A stretch of DNA of 64,000 nucleotides from Rhodococcus koreensis (GTDB lineage Bacteria > Actinomycetota > Actinomycetes > Mycobacteriales > Mycobacteriaceae): positions 1,984,001 to 2,048,000 of the forward strand of contig NZ_FNSV01000005.1 in NCBI RefSeq assembly GCF_900105905.1, in the 5' to 3' direction. Below, in pieces: positions 1 to 9,418 of this stretch. Both the position numbers and the translations under genes were made by a program. The notes beneath the pieces are model-generated. The model made no database searches and was not told the DNA's origin. It saw only the letters and a program-made list of their open reading frames with translations. Positions within the stretch are counted from its first letter, which is position 1. Each line of letters starts with the position of its first letter.

Positions 1-1426
1 CGGACTGCTTGTAGCCACCGAACGCGGCGTGCGCCGGGTACTGGTGGTACGTGTTGGTCCACACGCGGCCGGCCTGGATGTCGCGGCCCGCCCGGTAGGC
101 GACGCCGCCGTCGCGGGACCACACGCCGGCGCCGAGGCCGTACAGCGTGTCGTTCGCGATCTCGATGGCCTGGTCGTAATCCTTGAATGACGTGACCGAC
201 ACGACGGGACCGAAGATCTCCTCCTGGAAGATCCGCATCTTGTTCTGACCGGTGAAGATGGTCGGCTGCACGTAGTAGCCGCCGGACAGGTCGCCGCCGA
301 GTTCGGCGCGCTCACCACCGGTGATCACCTTCGCACCCTCGCCCTTGCCGATCTCGATGTACGACAGGATCTTCTCGAGCTGATCGTTGGAGGCCTGCGC
401 GCCGATCATCGTGTCGGTGTCGAGCGGGTCGCCCTGGCGGACGGCCTTGGTGCGGATGGCCGCCATCGCGAGGAACTCGTCGAAGATGTCCTCCTGGATC
501 AGCGACCGCGACGGGCAGGTGCACACCTCACCCTGGTTGAGGGCGAACATCGTGAAGCCCTCGAGCGCCTTGTCCTGGTAGTCGTCGTTGGACGACAGCA
601 CGTCGGAGAAGAAGATGTTGGGGCTCTTGCCGCCGAGTTCGAGGGTGACGGGGATCAGGTTCTGGGACGCGTACTGCATGATGAGCCGGCCGGTGGTGGT
701 CTCACCGGTGAACGCGATCTTCCGGATCCGCGGGCTCGAGGCGAGCGGCTTGCCCGCCTCGACACCGAAGCCGTTGACGATGTTGATCACACCGGCGGGC
801 AGCAGGTCGCCGATGACGGAGATCAGGTGCAGGATCGACGCCGGAGTCTGCTCGGCGGGCTTGAGGACGACCGCGTTTCCCGCGGCGAGTGCGGGAGCAA
901 GCTTCCACACGGCCATGAGGATCGGGAAGTTCCACGGGATGATCTGGCCGACGACGCCGAGCGGCTCGTGGAAGTGGTAGGCGACGGTGTCGGAGTCGAT
1001 CTCCGACAAGGCGCCTTCCTGCGCGCGGATCGCACCGGCGAAGTAACGGAAGTGGTCGATGGCCAACGGAATGTCGGCGTTCAGGGTCTCACGGATCGGC
1101 TTGCCGTTGTCCCAGGACTCGGCGAGCGCGATGGACTCGAGGTTCTCCTCGATGCGATCCGCGATCTTGTTCAGGATGATGGCGCGCTCGGCCACCGACG
1201 TCTTGCCCCAGGCCGGAGCCGCGGCGTGTGCGGCGTCGAGGGCGAGTTCGATGTCCTCGGACGTCGACCGCGCGACCTCACAGAACGGCTGCCCGGTGAC
1301 GGGGGTCGGATTCTCGAAGTACTGGCCCTTGACGGGCGCAACCCACTGGCCGCCGATCCAGTTGTCGTAACGCGATTGGAAGGACATGACGGCGTCGGGC
1401 GAACCCGGGCGGGCATACACGGTCAT
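1..1426 (-). CDS. Aldehyde dehydrogenase, C-terminus beyond window start
   Basis: NAD(P)-dependent aldehyde dehydrogenase, likely an acetaldehyde-type enzyme oxidising aldehydes made by the alcohol dehydrogenases of this region. It starts [10 protein letters not shown] at 1426 behind AGGGAG. The Rossmann region ([22 protein letters not shown]), the catalytic glutamate motif ELGGKSPNI, and the nucleophile loop [15 protein letters not shown] are visible. About 475 residues are present and the reading frame runs off the edge at ...[10 protein letters not shown], so roughly 30 residues are missing. A perfect 11-bp palindrome, TGTGACTCACA (1470-1480), lies 44 bp upstream. The regulator gene is just upstream on the same strand, which suggests local control. 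Family assignment is sure; the substrate is inferred. Confidence 0.93.
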   Translation of the reverse strand, partial: MTVYARPGSPDAVMSFQSRYDNWIGGQWVAPVKGQYFENPTPVTGQPFCEVARSTSEDIELALDAAHAAAPAWGKTSVAERAIILNKIADRIEENLESIALAESWDNGKPIRETLNADIPLAIDHFRYFAGAIRAQEGALSEIDSDTVAYHFHEPLGVVGQIIPWNFPILMAVWKLAPALAAGNAVVLKPAEQTPASILHLISVIGDLLPAGVINIVNGFGVEAGKPLASSPRIRKIAFTGETTTGRLIMQYASQNLIPVTLELGGKSPNIFFSDVLSSNDDYQDKALEGFTMFALNQGEVCTCPSRSLIQEDIFDEFLAMAAIRTKAVRQGDPLDTDTMIGAQASNDQLEKILSYIEIGKGEGAKVITGGERAELGGDLSGGYYVQPTIFTGQNKMRIFQEEIFGPVVSVTSFKDYDQAIEIANDTLYGLGAGVWSRDGGVAYRAGRDIQAGRVWTNTYHQYPAHAAFGGYKQS

Positions 1427-1504
1427 CGATAACTCCCTGGTGTCGTGAAACTCGGTGGAACTTTCTCGGTGTGACTCACAACACTAGGGACCGTACCGTT
1501 GCAA

Positions 1505-2821
1505 CTACGTTGCGTACTGCTGATCGAACAGATCGATCCTCGACTTGACCTGGGAATACAACGGGGAACGCGGATCGAGGCCCGCGAGGTACGCCTCCCA
1601 CGCGGCGACGTCCTCACGGCCGTGGACGGACGTGGTCCACTTGGCGAGCAACCGCTGATCGCCCTCCCGCAGCAATGCCGCCTGGACGCGGGCACGCAGT
1701 TCGCCGCGCAGGTCCTCGACGCCGGGCGCCTCCGACCCGGGTAGCACCGGACCCGAGTAGACGTCGAGGGCGGCGGCCAGCTCTCCGCGGTCCAGGGCCC
1801 CACGCACCTGCCGGACGTCCGACGTCAATTCGGTGAGCAGCCGGTACGGCCGCGAACCGAGGTTCGCGGGACCGAAAACCTTGCGCAGGCGCGACATCTC
1901 GGCACGAATGGTGACGGCGTCGAGTTCGTTCTCGTCGAGTAGCACCGCGAGCCGGTCGGAGCTCAGGCCCTCCGGATGCTCCGCCAGGAGCAGCAGGATT
2001 TCCGCGTGTCGCTGCGAGAGCGGGATGCGTTCGGCCCCGCGCACCAGAGTCGGTCGTCCCGACCCCAGCACCTCCAACCGCAGCACCGTCTCGACCAGCG
2101 GCTGCGGCGAGCGCAGCAGGTGCAGGCGCAGTTCCGCCTCGGCGGCCGCGACGGTGGCCCGGATCAGCGACAGCACCTCGGGTACCGCGACCCGTGGGCC
2201 ACCGGTGATGTCGATGGCGCCGACGATCAGCCCCGTCGCCGGGTCGTGGACGGGCGCCGCCGAACAACTCCAGTCGTGCACCGACCTGCTGAAGTGCTCC
2301 GCTCCGAAGATCTGCACGCAGTGGTCGAGCGCCAGCGCGGTGCCCGGGGCGTTGGTGCCGACGGTGTCCTCGCTCCAGTCGGCGCCCTCGACGAAGTTCA
2401 TCTCCAGTGCGCGGTCCTTGGCGGACGAATCGCCCTCGACCCACAGCAACTGGCCCTTCTCGTCCGTGATGGCCACGAGCAGTCCGGTGTCGGCGGCATC
2501 CTCGACGAGGAGTTTGCGGACCACGGGCCGGATGATCGACATCGGGTGCGACGCCCGGTACGCGGCGAGATCCGCGGCCGCCAGATCGACCGCGCGGGCG
2601 GACCCGTCCGGGCTCACGCCCTTGCTCGTGCTGCGCATCCACGAATCGAGGATGACGGACCGCACCGAATTTCCGTCGCCTGCCTGGTCTCGGCCTGCGG
2701 GGGCGTGACGCTCGACGAACAACTGATGCGCCGACGACACCCTGCGCGCCAGCATCGCGACGTCGTCTCCCGGGCGCACGGCGACCCACGGATTGCCCCC
2801 TGTGGGCGGTTGACTTTGCAT
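1505..2821 (-). CDS. GAF-domain regulator with winged-helix C-terminus
   Basis: 438-residue protein resembling the sensory half of AcoR-type acetoin/aldehyde regulators. Residues about 80-240 form a GAF-like domain (LLVAITDEKGQLLWVEGD, WSEDTVGTNAPGTAL, CSAAPVHDP). There is no sigma-54 AAA+ domain. The C-terminal part (about 270-350, SQRHAEILLLLAEHPEGLS ... IRAEMSRLRKVFG) looks like an OmpR/BTAD-type winged helix. The start at 2821 follows a GGAGGAG site. It lies directly upstream of, and co-oriented with, the aldehyde dehydrogenase (78-bp gap), so it probably controls that gene. The effector is unknown. Confidence 0.85.
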   Translation of the reverse strand: MQSQPPTGGNPWVAVRPGDDVAMLARRVSSAHQLFVERHAPAGRDQAGDGNSVRSVILDSWMRSTSKGVSPDGSARAVDLAAADLAAYRASHPMSIIRPVVRKLLVEDAADTGLLVAITDEKGQLLWVEGDSSAKDRALEMNFVEGADWSEDTVGTNAPGTALALDHCVQIFGAEHFSRSVHDWSCSAAPVHDPATGLIVGAIDITGGPRVAVPEVLSLIRATVAAAEAELRLHLLRSPQPLVETVLRLEVLGSGRPTLVRGAERIPLSQRHAEILLLLAEHPEGLSSDRLAVLLDENELDAVTIRAEMSRLRKVFGPANLGSRPYRLLTELTSDVRQVRGALDRGELAAALDVYSGPVLPGSEAPGVEDLRGELRARVQAALLREGDQRLLAKWTTSVHGREDVAAWEAYLAGLDPRSPLYSQVKSRIDLFDQQYAT

Positions 2822-2849
2822 CGAACTCCTCCACGGCGTCTCTGCCTAC

Positions 2850-2865
2850 TGTAACCCGGGTCACA
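2850..2865. promoter_or_regulatory. Crp/GlxR-like box upstream of the GAF regulator
   Basis: TGTAACCCGGGTCACA matches TGTGA-N6-TCACA except for one base and is nearly self-complementary. It lies 29 bp upstream of the regulator ATG. The factor is inferred from the consensus only. Confidence 0.45.
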
Positions 2866-2887
2866 CGGGGCCGGGTTCCGCCCTCCG

Positions 2888-4360
2888 TCACTCCCTCAGG
2901 AAGGTACTGACCCGCTCGGCGACCATGACCGCGGTGGCGTGCGGCCCACGGCTCGGGACCACCGGGAACACCGAGGTGTCCGCTATGGTCAGACCCTGTA
3001 TTCCGCGGACGTTGCACCGCTCGTCCACCACCGCACCCACGTCTGTGTGTCCGCCCATCCGGCAACTGCCGCACAGGTGCAGAGACGTCCCCAGGTGCGC
3101 GAGCACCGAGCGGTCGGACACCTCCTCGGACAGCGGCCGGACCAACGGGCCAAGCTCCGGCGAGCGCAGCAGGTCCAGCGCGATGGCCTGTCCCTCGCGC
3201 AGCGCCCGGCGGTCGGCGGCCGATTGCGCGTACCGGTACTCGATCCGGGGACGGTCCCTGCGGTGTCCCGACGTGAGCCGGATGTCGCCCCGGCTCTCCG
3301 CCACCATGAGCCCGATTCCGAGGACCGGGTCGGGTTGCCCGGATCCGGGGACGAGCACGTCGAACGGCGCCGTGTACGGACGGATCTCGAGGTCGTCGAC
3401 GTTCAGTACCGTTTCGACGACCGGACTCGTGTCACTGCGGCGGAGTGTGTCCCGGACACGGTACGGCAGAGCCACTTCGGGGTGATCACTGAAATCGGTA
3501 CCGACACCGGGCACGTCGAGGACGACGTCGATGTCGTTGCCCCTCAGATGTTCTGCCGGTCCGATTCCCGAAAGCATCAGCAGCACCGGGGTTTCGACGG
3601 GTCCCGCCGCCAGTACGACCCGGCCGGCGTGGACCGTGCGGCGGGTGCCGCCCGACTCGACCTCGACCCCCACCGTCTCGTTACCGGAGAACAGAATTCG
3701 CACGACGTCGGAGTTCGCCTCGACCGTCAGGTTGGGCCGCTCCGACGCCGGCAGCAGATACGCGACGGCGGTGCTGACCCGGCGGCCACCGTCGACGTTG
3801 AGCGGCACCGGGCCGATCCCGCCACCGCCTGCTCCGTTCTTGTCGGGTTCCTCGGAATGTCCCGCGCCGAGGGCCGCGGCGCGGAACGCCGCGCTGATCT
3901 CGCTCAGCTGTTCCGCGGGCTGCCTGCGCACGGGCATCGGGCCGGCGGTGCCGTGCCGGGAGTCGTCGAAGTCGGCGTCACGCTCGAGTGCCCGGAAGGC
4001 GGGCAGCACGTTCTCGTACGACCACGACGCGGGCCAGTGCCGAAAGTCCGCTTCCGTCCCGCGGACGAAGTAGGCGCCGTTGACGGCGCCCGACCCGCCG
4101 AGAACGCGGCCGCGCACCATGGCCGAGGGCACGCTCGGCGCCAACTCCACGCCGTACGTCTGCGCGTATGCGCTGCCCGGGCCGACCGGCAGCGTCCGGT
4201 AATCGAGGACGGGACAGTCGAGGGCCGACCGGTAACCGGGTCCGGACTCGAGGAGGAGGACCGATCGTCCCGGATCCTCGCTGAGCCGCGTGGCCACCAC
4301 GCATCCACTCGAACCGCCGCCGACGACCACGACGTCGGCGGCGCGAATCGGATCGGTCAC
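2888..4360 (-). CDS. mftG: Mycofactocin-associated GMC oxidoreductase MftG
   Basis: 490-residue FAD-dependent GMC oxidoreductase. MftG couples reduced mycofactocin to the respiratory chain in mycobacteria (established knowledge). The FAD-binding motif VVVGGGSSGCVVATRLSE is at residues about 9-26, followed by the GMC signature GRVLGGSGAVNGAYFVRG, the second signature GPVETPVLLMLSGIGP and a C-terminal SLHLCGSCRMG ... SRGPHATAVM block with the catalytic histidine. The GTG start at 4360 overlaps the mftF stop by one base (TAGTG), which shows translational coupling and sets the start. It is the last mft gene in the operon; the convergent-free gap to the next gene is 66 bp. Confidence 0.93.
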   Translation of the reverse strand: MTDPIRAADVVVVGGGSSGCVVATRLSEDPGRSVLLLESGPGYRSALDCPVLDYRTLPVGPGSAYAQTYGVELAPSVPSAMVRGRVLGGSGAVNGAYFVRGTEADFRHWPASWSYENVLPAFRALERDADFDDSRHGTAGPMPVRRQPAEQLSEISAAFRAAALGAGHSEEPDKNGAGGGGIGPVPLNVDGGRRVSTAVAYLLPASERPNLTVEANSDVVRILFSGNETVGVEVESGGTRRTVHAGRVVLAAGPVETPVLLMLSGIGPAEHLRGNDIDVVLDVPGVGTDFSDHPEVALPYRVRDTLRRSDTSPVVETVLNVDDLEIRPYTAPFDVLVPGSGQPDPVLGIGLMVAESRGDIRLTSGHRRDRPRIEYRYAQSAADRRALREGQAIALDLLRSPELGPLVRPLSEEVSDRSVLAHLGTSLHLCGSCRMGGHTDVGAVVDERCNVRGIQGLTIADTSVFPVVPSRGPHATAVMVAERVSTFLRE

Positions 4361-5760
4361 TACGACTTCAACCGGGGCTTCAATGCGTCGAAGTCGCGAG
4401 CGGCGACGGCGCCCTTCCAGAGCCCGGCACCGTACGCGATGTCGTCGAGCCGCTTGAACACCGTGTGCCGCACCGGTCCCAGCCCTCCGGGCTCCCGGTG
4501 GGTGACCCAGTCGGCGACCCCCTCGGCGACGGCGATCGCGAGCGCGATCCGGCGAATCCGTTTCGAGAGCACTACCGCCAGCAGCGTGACGGGCCAATAG
4601 TGGCGGCACATCGCGGACGCCAGCTGCCAGGCGCCACCGGCGAAGCCCTGGGCGGCGAGGATGGCGGCGATGCGGGTCGGCTGATCGAGTCCCGTGAACA
4701 TGCGGCGCAGGCGCACCAGCATCATCGCGAGCGTGGCGACGGCGCCGAGCAGACCCAGCCGGGTGCAGGTGGCCGCGGCGATGCACGCGAAGAACGTCCA
4801 CGGCGACATCGACAGCGGTGGGACCATGCCCGAATGCCTCGCCGCCAGGGGCGCCGCACCGGTGCCGTAGAACAGCTTGCGGTCGAACCACTTTCCGAAC
4901 GTCACGCGATGGTCGTGCGCGACGTGGGCCACGGGCTCGTACCGCAGTCGCCAGCCGGACTCCTGGAGTCGCCAGCACAGGTCGACGTCCTCCGCCACGT
5001 GCATGGACTCGTCGAAGCCGCCGAACTCGTCGAGCACCTCACGCCGGGCGATCATCGCGGCGCTCGGGACGTACGACACCGGGCCGCCGGACTGGACCGC
5101 GGATTCCTTCCGTCCGAGGTCGAGGGAGGATCGGGCGTGCTCGTACCGCGCGAGCGTGCTCGCCTCGGGTTCGAGCGCGACGATCCTCGGGGCGACCAGC
5201 GCGACCGCGGGGTCGCTGAAGTGGCCGAGCATGACCTCGATCCACCCGGTGCGCGGCAGGACGTCGGAGTCGAGGAACGCCACGAACGGAGTTGCGGCGT
5301 AACGCAGACCGGTGTTGCGGGCCGCGGCGGGCCCCTTTGCCGTCTCGTGGCGCAGCACGGTGACGCGGCCGCCGCACCCGTTCTGCAGCGCGGGGGCGAC
5401 GATCGGGACGTCGGAGCCGTCGTCGACGACGACCACCTCGAGTCCGCGGAGCGCGGCCAGCACGCGGTGCAGCCCGGGCGCGTTGTTCTTCACCGGAATG
5501 ACGACGGTGACGTCCTGCGGGGACGGTGTGCTCATGGGGCGCGGGTTGGCGACCCCCGAGTCGAGGAGGCGGCGTGCGACGACGGCGGACTGCGGATCGA
5601 CGACCTCGAGGTAGCCGTCTCCGATCATGGCCGCCGCGGTGGGCGCCAGCTTCAGCATCCGGGTCGGCGAACCGCCGATGAGCACTCGGCCTCCGGAATA
5701 TGCGCGAACCTTGGGGTCGATTCGGATCCCGAATCCATCGGGAAGTCGAGCTTGGCGCAT
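4360..5760 (-). CDS. mftF: Mycofactocin glycosyltransferase MftF
   Basis: 466-residue family-2 glycosyltransferase that adds the beta-1,4-glucan chain to premycofactocin. The N-terminal about 80 residues ([22 protein letters not shown]) resemble a PqqD/RRE-type fold. The GT2 domain follows: [10 protein letters not shown], the nucleotide-binding [18 protein letters not shown], the DSD motif ([14 protein letters not shown]) and a catalytic region with [14 protein letters not shown]. Hydrophobic segments near residues 320-350 and 380-410 suggest membrane attachment. It overlaps mftG by 1 nt. There is no gene in the 106 bp between it and mftE. Confidence 0.93.
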   Translation of the reverse strand: MRQARLPDGFGIRIDPKVRAYSGGRVLIGGSPTRMLKLAPTAAAMIGDGYLEVVDPQSAVVARRLLDSGVANPRPMSTPSPQDVTVVIPVKNNAPGLHRVLAALRGLEVVVVDDGSDVPIVAPALQNGCGGRVTVLRHETAKGPAAARNTGLRYAATPFVAFLDSDVLPRTGWIEVMLGHFSDPAVALVAPRIVALEPEASTLARYEHARSSLDLGRKESAVQSGGPVSYVPSAAMIARREVLDEFGGFDESMHVAEDVDLCWRLQESGWRLRYEPVAHVAHDHRVTFGKWFDRKLFYGTGAAPLAARHSGMVPPLSMSPWTFFACIAAATCTRLGLLGAVATLAMMLVRLRRMFTGLDQPTRIAAILAAQGFAGGAWQLASAMCRHYWPVTLLAVVLSKRIRRIALAIAVAEGVADWVTHREPGGLGPVRHTVFKRLDDIAYGAGLWKGAVAARDFDALKPRLKS

Positions 5761-5866
5761 CAGTCGATCGTATGCGGATCGGACAGCGCCGGCAGGGCAT
5801 GCCGGAAATCAGCCGCAAGGATGTGCCGAAAATCCGCCCTCGGCAACTCGAGGGCGCCCGTGCGGG

Positions 5867-6589
5867 TCATTGGAGCCTCCCATCGGCGCCCGGTTCGCAC
5901 CGGAGCCGTCCATCGGGGCCCGGTTTCCACCGGGCCAGTGCCTTGGTGACTGTGTGGACGAGCACGCCGAAGATCTGCGCCCCCTCCGCGGCCGTTGCGC
6001 CCGTCGGGTCACCGAGCACCCCATTGGCCGACACGGCGACCATACCGCCTTCTCGCAGTCTTGGCATCAACCTCGCGATAGGTTCCGTATTACCGGGCTC
6101 GGCCCTGGACAACCTCACTCGACCAGGTGAAAGGTGTAGCAACAAGGACGTTTCCGTACGTCCGGCATGGGCGTCGGCACCGGGGACCGCGCACGGCACC
6201 CAGGCCACGTCACGGGCCTCGTATCGAAGCAAGGCGACAGCCTTGACCAATGCGGGTCCGTTTCCTCCGTGCCCGTTGACGAACAGCACGCGGTCCGCCC
6301 ACCGGCACGCGGACCTGCCGTATTCGACCAGCACGGTCTCGAGGGCCTCCGCCCCCAGCGAGACGGTCCCGGGAAACCCCTCGTGCTCACCGCTCGCGCC
6401 GTACGCGATCGGGGGTGCGACGAGCACGTGCGGCAGCGCGCGGGACACGGCGTCGGCGATGGTGGTGTCGGTGTCGAGCGGCAGATGCGGTCCGTGCTGC
6501 TCGAGGGAGCCGACCGGGACCACGACCGTCGACACGTGGGACACGAGGTCGGGCCACACCGCGTCGTCGAGGTGTCCGGAATGGGGCAT
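5867..6589 (-). CDS. mftE: Mycofactocin peptidase MftE (creatininase family)
   Basis: 240-residue creatininase-family metallopeptidase that releases the C-terminal Val-Tyr-derived dipeptide (AHDP) from the MftC-modified MftA peptide. Metal-ligand motifs are visible: VPVGSLEQHGPHLPLDTDT (residues 25-43), FVNGHGGNGPAL and an acidic DAHAGRTETSLLL stretch. The start at 6589 has GGAGG immediately next to the ATG, so initiation could be weak or begin slightly downstream. The C-terminal tail carries an imperfect 10-residue tandem repeat (PGPDGRLRCE / PGADGRLQ) that is not part of the catalytic fold. Confidence 0.92.
   Translation of the reverse strand: MPHSGHLDDAVWPDLVSHVSTVVVPVGSLEQHGPHLPLDTDTTIADAVSRALPHVLVAPPIAYGASGEHEGFPGTVSLGAEALETVLVEYGRSACRWADRVLFVNGHGGNGPALVKAVALLRYEARDVAWVPCAVPGADAHAGRTETSLLLHLSPGRVRLSRAEPGNTEPIARLMPRLREGGMVAVSANGVLGDPTGATAAEGAQIFGVLVHTVTKALARWKPGPDGRLRCEPGADGRLQ
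5872..5925. repeat. Imperfect 30-nt tandem repeat at 3' end of mftE
   Basis: A 24-nt unit starting at 5872 recurs at 5902 (period 30 nt) with two mismatches, ending in CCCGGTT both times. It encodes a duplicated PG(P/A)DGRL tail in MftE, so it keeps frame. Confidence 0.8.
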
Positions 6590-6639
6590 CCTCCGATGCT
6601 AGGCGACCGCGGATTCGACCCGGGCCGTGACTGCCTGCG

Positions 6640-8601
6640 TCAGAGCGCGAGCGCGATCCGCTCCCCCTCGATGACGGCGGAATGCGCGCGGCGCGGGGCC
6701 AGGGCGTCGCCGATGCGATGGACCTCGATGCCGCTGTCGGCCAGTAGTTTCCAGAGCTCGTCCTCCGGTTGCTGGTGCGCGGACGACACCACCCAGTCGA
6801 CGGTGAGCCGGCGGGACGCGCCGGTCGGGTGGTGCAGGAGCGTGACCGCGATCCGGCCCCCGCCGGCGTCGTCGCACCCGGTCGGCACCACGTCCGTCAC
6901 CTGGGTGATGCCCTTGCCGTGCGCCCGCCGATTCCATCCCTCGAGGTCCAGTGTGATCCCGAGATCCTGGCCGACGATCATCCCCGGCGTGCAGATCGTG
7001 ACGGCACACCCGGCGTCGGCGACGAATTCGGCGACGGACGTGCCCTGATGGAATCCCAGTTCGTCGACCACCAGCACCGTCCCGGACGGATCCGCGCGGC
7101 CCTCCAGCACGTCCCGCACATCCACCACCCGATCCGACGCACCCGCCCAGCGCGGACGGCTCGGACGCGCTCCGGTGGCGAGCACGACCACGTCGGGACG
7201 TCCCTGCGCGAGCGCCTCGGCGGTCGCCTCGGTGCCGGTCCGCACGTCCACGCCGCGCCGAACGCATTCCGCTTCCAGGTCGACGACGAGGCCGAGGACC
7301 TCGCGGCGCCCAGGGACGACGGCGGCCGTCCGGACCTGACCACCGAGGACGGTGTTGCGTTCGAAGAGCGTCACGTGGTGCCCCCGCTGCGCGGCGGTGG
7401 CGGCGGCCTTCAGCCCGGCAGGTCCGCCGCCGACCACCACGACCCGCCTGCCGCGGACGGTGGGTTCGGGCAGCAGAATCGATTCCCTGCCCGCGCGCGG
7501 GTTCACGACGCAGCCGAGCCACCGGCCCAGCCCCATGCGTCCGATGCATTCCTGATTGCACGCCAGGCACGATCGGATGGCGTCCTCTTCACCGGCGAGT
7601 GCCTTGGCCGCGAAGTCCGGGTCCGCGATCTGGCCGCGCACCACCCCGATCAGGTCGCAGTGCCCCTCGTCGAGAGCCCGGTCGGCCTGATGCGGATCCG
7701 AGAACCGGCCGACACCGACCACCGGAAGTCCGACCCGCCGCCGGATCGCATTGGGGACGAACAGCGCATACCCGCGGGGGACGGCCATGGACGCCTCGAT
7801 CATGTGCAGCGTCTCGGTGGCCATCCCGATGGACGTGTTGAGGTAGTCGACCCGCCCGTCCGCCTCCAGCAGGGCGGCCACCTCCACCGCCTCGTCGAGG
7901 TGTACGCCACCGTCGAACAGGTCCTCCCCCGCGAGCCTCACCCCGAGTGCGCGGTCCGGGCCGATCGCCGTTCGCACGGCTTCGACGACCTCGAGGAGGA
8001 ACCGGGCACGGTTCTCCAACGACCCTCCGTACCGGTCCGTGCGCTGGTTCGTGGCGGGGGCGAGGAAACTGCGCACCAGCGACGAGTGCGAGCACTGCAG
8101 TTCGATGCCGTCGAATCCGCCTCGGACACAGTGCTCGGCGACGCGCGCGTAACCGTCGACGAGGGCCCGGATCTCGCGCTGATCGACCGCCTTGGGAACT
8201 TCGCGGAACAGTGGGTCGGGGACGGCGCTCGGCGCCCACAGTGGCCGCCGCGAATACATGCTCGATCCCTGGCCGCCGTTGTGGTTGACCTGAGCGAGGA
8301 TCGGAACTCCGTGTGCGTGGACCGCGTCGGTGATCCGCCGGTATCCCGGGACGACCTCCGGCCGGTAGCCGGCGATCACCTTCTCGTACGGCCAGTCACC
8401 CGGATGGGTGGCGTGCTCTTCGGAGATGATCAGGCCCGCACCGCCCTTCGCGCGCGCCGCATAGTAGGCGGCGTGCTGGGCGGTGGGGAGACCGTCGACG
8501 GCGTACCCCGTGAGGTGCGCCGAGAAGACCACCCGATTGCGCAGCGTCAGCGGTCCCAGGCGCAACGGGGTGAACAGGTGGCGGTACGCGGAGGTGCTCA
8601 C
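6640..8601 (-). CDS. Mycofactocin-system FadH/OYE oxidoreductase 2
   Basis: 653-residue 2,4-dienoyl-CoA-reductase-like flavoenzyme. It has an N-terminal Old Yellow Enzyme TIM barrel (FTPLRLGPLTLRNRVVFS; HSSLVRSFLAPATNQRTDRYGG), a 4Fe-4S cysteine cluster (CLACNQECIG ... GCVVNP, about residues 345-370), and a C-terminal FAD/NAD domain beginning VVVVGGGPAGLKAA. It matches the two-OYE arrangement described for mycofactocin loci; this one, lying next to mftE, fits type 2. The GTG start overlaps the SDR stop by 4 nt (GTGA). The substrate is unknown; a role as redox partner of mycofactocin is inferred from its place in the operon. Confidence 0.88.
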   Translation of the reverse strand: MSTSAYRHLFTPLRLGPLTLRNRVVFSAHLTGYAVDGLPTAQHAAYYAARAKGGAGLIISEEHATHPGDWPYEKVIAGYRPEVVPGYRRITDAVHAHGVPILAQVNHNGGQGSSMYSRRPLWAPSAVPDPLFREVPKAVDQREIRALVDGYARVAEHCVRGGFDGIELQCSHSSLVRSFLAPATNQRTDRYGGSLENRARFLLEVVEAVRTAIGPDRALGVRLAGEDLFDGGVHLDEAVEVAALLEADGRVDYLNTSIGMATETLHMIEASMAVPRGYALFVPNAIRRRVGLPVVGVGRFSDPHQADRALDEGHCDLIGVVRGQIADPDFAAKALAGEEDAIRSCLACNQECIGRMGLGRWLGCVVNPRAGRESILLPEPTVRGRRVVVVGGGPAGLKAAATAAQRGHHVTLFERNTVLGGQVRTAAVVPGRREVLGLVVDLEAECVRRGVDVRTGTEATAEALAQGRPDVVVLATGARPSRPRWAGASDRVVDVRDVLEGRADPSGTVLVVDELGFHQGTSVAEFVADAGCAVTICTPGMIVGQDLGITLDLEGWNRRAHGKGITQVTDVVPTGCDDAGGGRIAVTLLHHPTGASRRLTVDWVVSSAHQQPEDELWKLLADSGIEVHRIGDALAPRRAHSAVIEGERIALAL

Positions 8602-9410
8602 ACCTTGGTGTTGCCCATGTCGACGGCGACCTGACTGCCCGTGACCCGCCGCGAACCGTCACCGGCCAGCCACAGCACGGCGTCGGTGATGTCGTCGGTG
8701 TCGGCCAGCGGGTGTTCGGTGAGGATGGTGCCGAAGCTCGACAGGTAGTGCGGGTGCTTCTCGAGAATCACGAGGCTGCCCGGGTCGGTGCCCATCGGGG
8801 TCTTCACTCCGTAGGGGTGGATCGAATTGACCCGGATGTCGTACTCGCCCAGTTCCTTGGCCGCGGTCTGGGTGAGTCCCACGAGCCCGAACTTGGAGGC
8901 GGCGTAATTGGCCTGCCCCGGGAGCGGCTTGATCCCGGCGACGGAGCTGATCACGATGATCGATCCCCCGCGGCCACCCTCGATCAGTGCCGGGACCGCA
9001 GCCTTCAGCGTCTTCCAGGCGCCGGTGAGATTGACGTCGATCAGAGTCTCCCACTGCTCGTCGGGCATCTCCCAGAAGCGGTTCCAGTTGCAGATCCCGG
9101 CGTTCGCGATCACGATGTCGAGACGGCCGAACTGTTCGACTCCCCGGTCCACGACAGCCTTCAGTTGCGCGCTGTCCCGCACGTCCGCCTGTTCGGCGAG
9201 GATCTTGCCGCCCTGGGATTCCACGAGCCGCACCGTCTCGGCGAGGTCGTCCGCCGTCGCCGGTTCGTAGCTGTTGTACTCCGACACCGGCCCGCAGATG
9301 TCGACGGCGATGATCGCCGCACCTTCGCGCGCCAACCGCACCGCATGCGTTCGCCCCTGCCCACGGGCAGCCCCGGTGATGAACGCGACCTTGTCGTCGA
9401 ACTGTCCCAT
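8598..9410 (-). CDS. Mycofactocin-coupled SDR family oxidoreductase
   Basis: 270-residue short-chain dehydrogenase of the carveol-dehydrogenase-like group that binds NAD non-dissociably and depends on mycofactocin for turnover. The cofactor motif ITGAARGQGRTHAVRLA is at residues about 10-26; DVRD, IANAGICNWNRFWEM and the catalytic Ser-Tyr-Lys set (ISSVAGIKPLPGQANYAASK) follow. Extra residues after the Rossmann strand (VDICGPVSEYNSYEPAT), characteristic of the group, are present. The start at 9410 is chosen for homology. It overlaps the next gene by 4 nt and lies 8 bp after the first OYE gene. Alcohol substrate unknown. Confidence 0.92.
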   Translation of the reverse strand: MGQFDDKVAFITGAARGQGRTHAVRLAREGAAIIAVDICGPVSEYNSYEPATADDLAETVRLVESQGGKILAEQADVRDSAQLKAVVDRGVEQFGRLDIVIANAGICNWNRFWEMPDEQWETLIDVNLTGAWKTLKAAVPALIEGGRGGSIIVISSVAGIKPLPGQANYAASKFGLVGLTQTAAKELGEYDIRVNSIHPYGVKTPMGTDPGSLVILEKHPHYLSSFGTILTEHPLADTDDITDAVLWLAGDGSRRVTGSQVAVDMGNTKV

Positions 9411-9418
9411 GAAATGTC

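Noticed and set aside
1470..1480. TGTGACTCACA as a Crp site
   Set aside because: The half-sites are right but the spacer is 1 bp instead of 6, so it cannot be a normal Crp box; kept only as an unexplained palindrome.
4361..4978. N-terminal extension of MftG
   Set aside because: The frame stays open upstream but overlaps mftF in another frame; the FAD motif begins right after the GTG at 4360, which overlaps the mftF stop.
6769..8634. A 621-codon plus-strand open frame opposite the second OYE gene
   Set aside because: High GC keeps antisense frames open; its composition is His/Asp/Arg-rich and it lacks a ribosome site. The minus strand encodes a recognisable enzyme.
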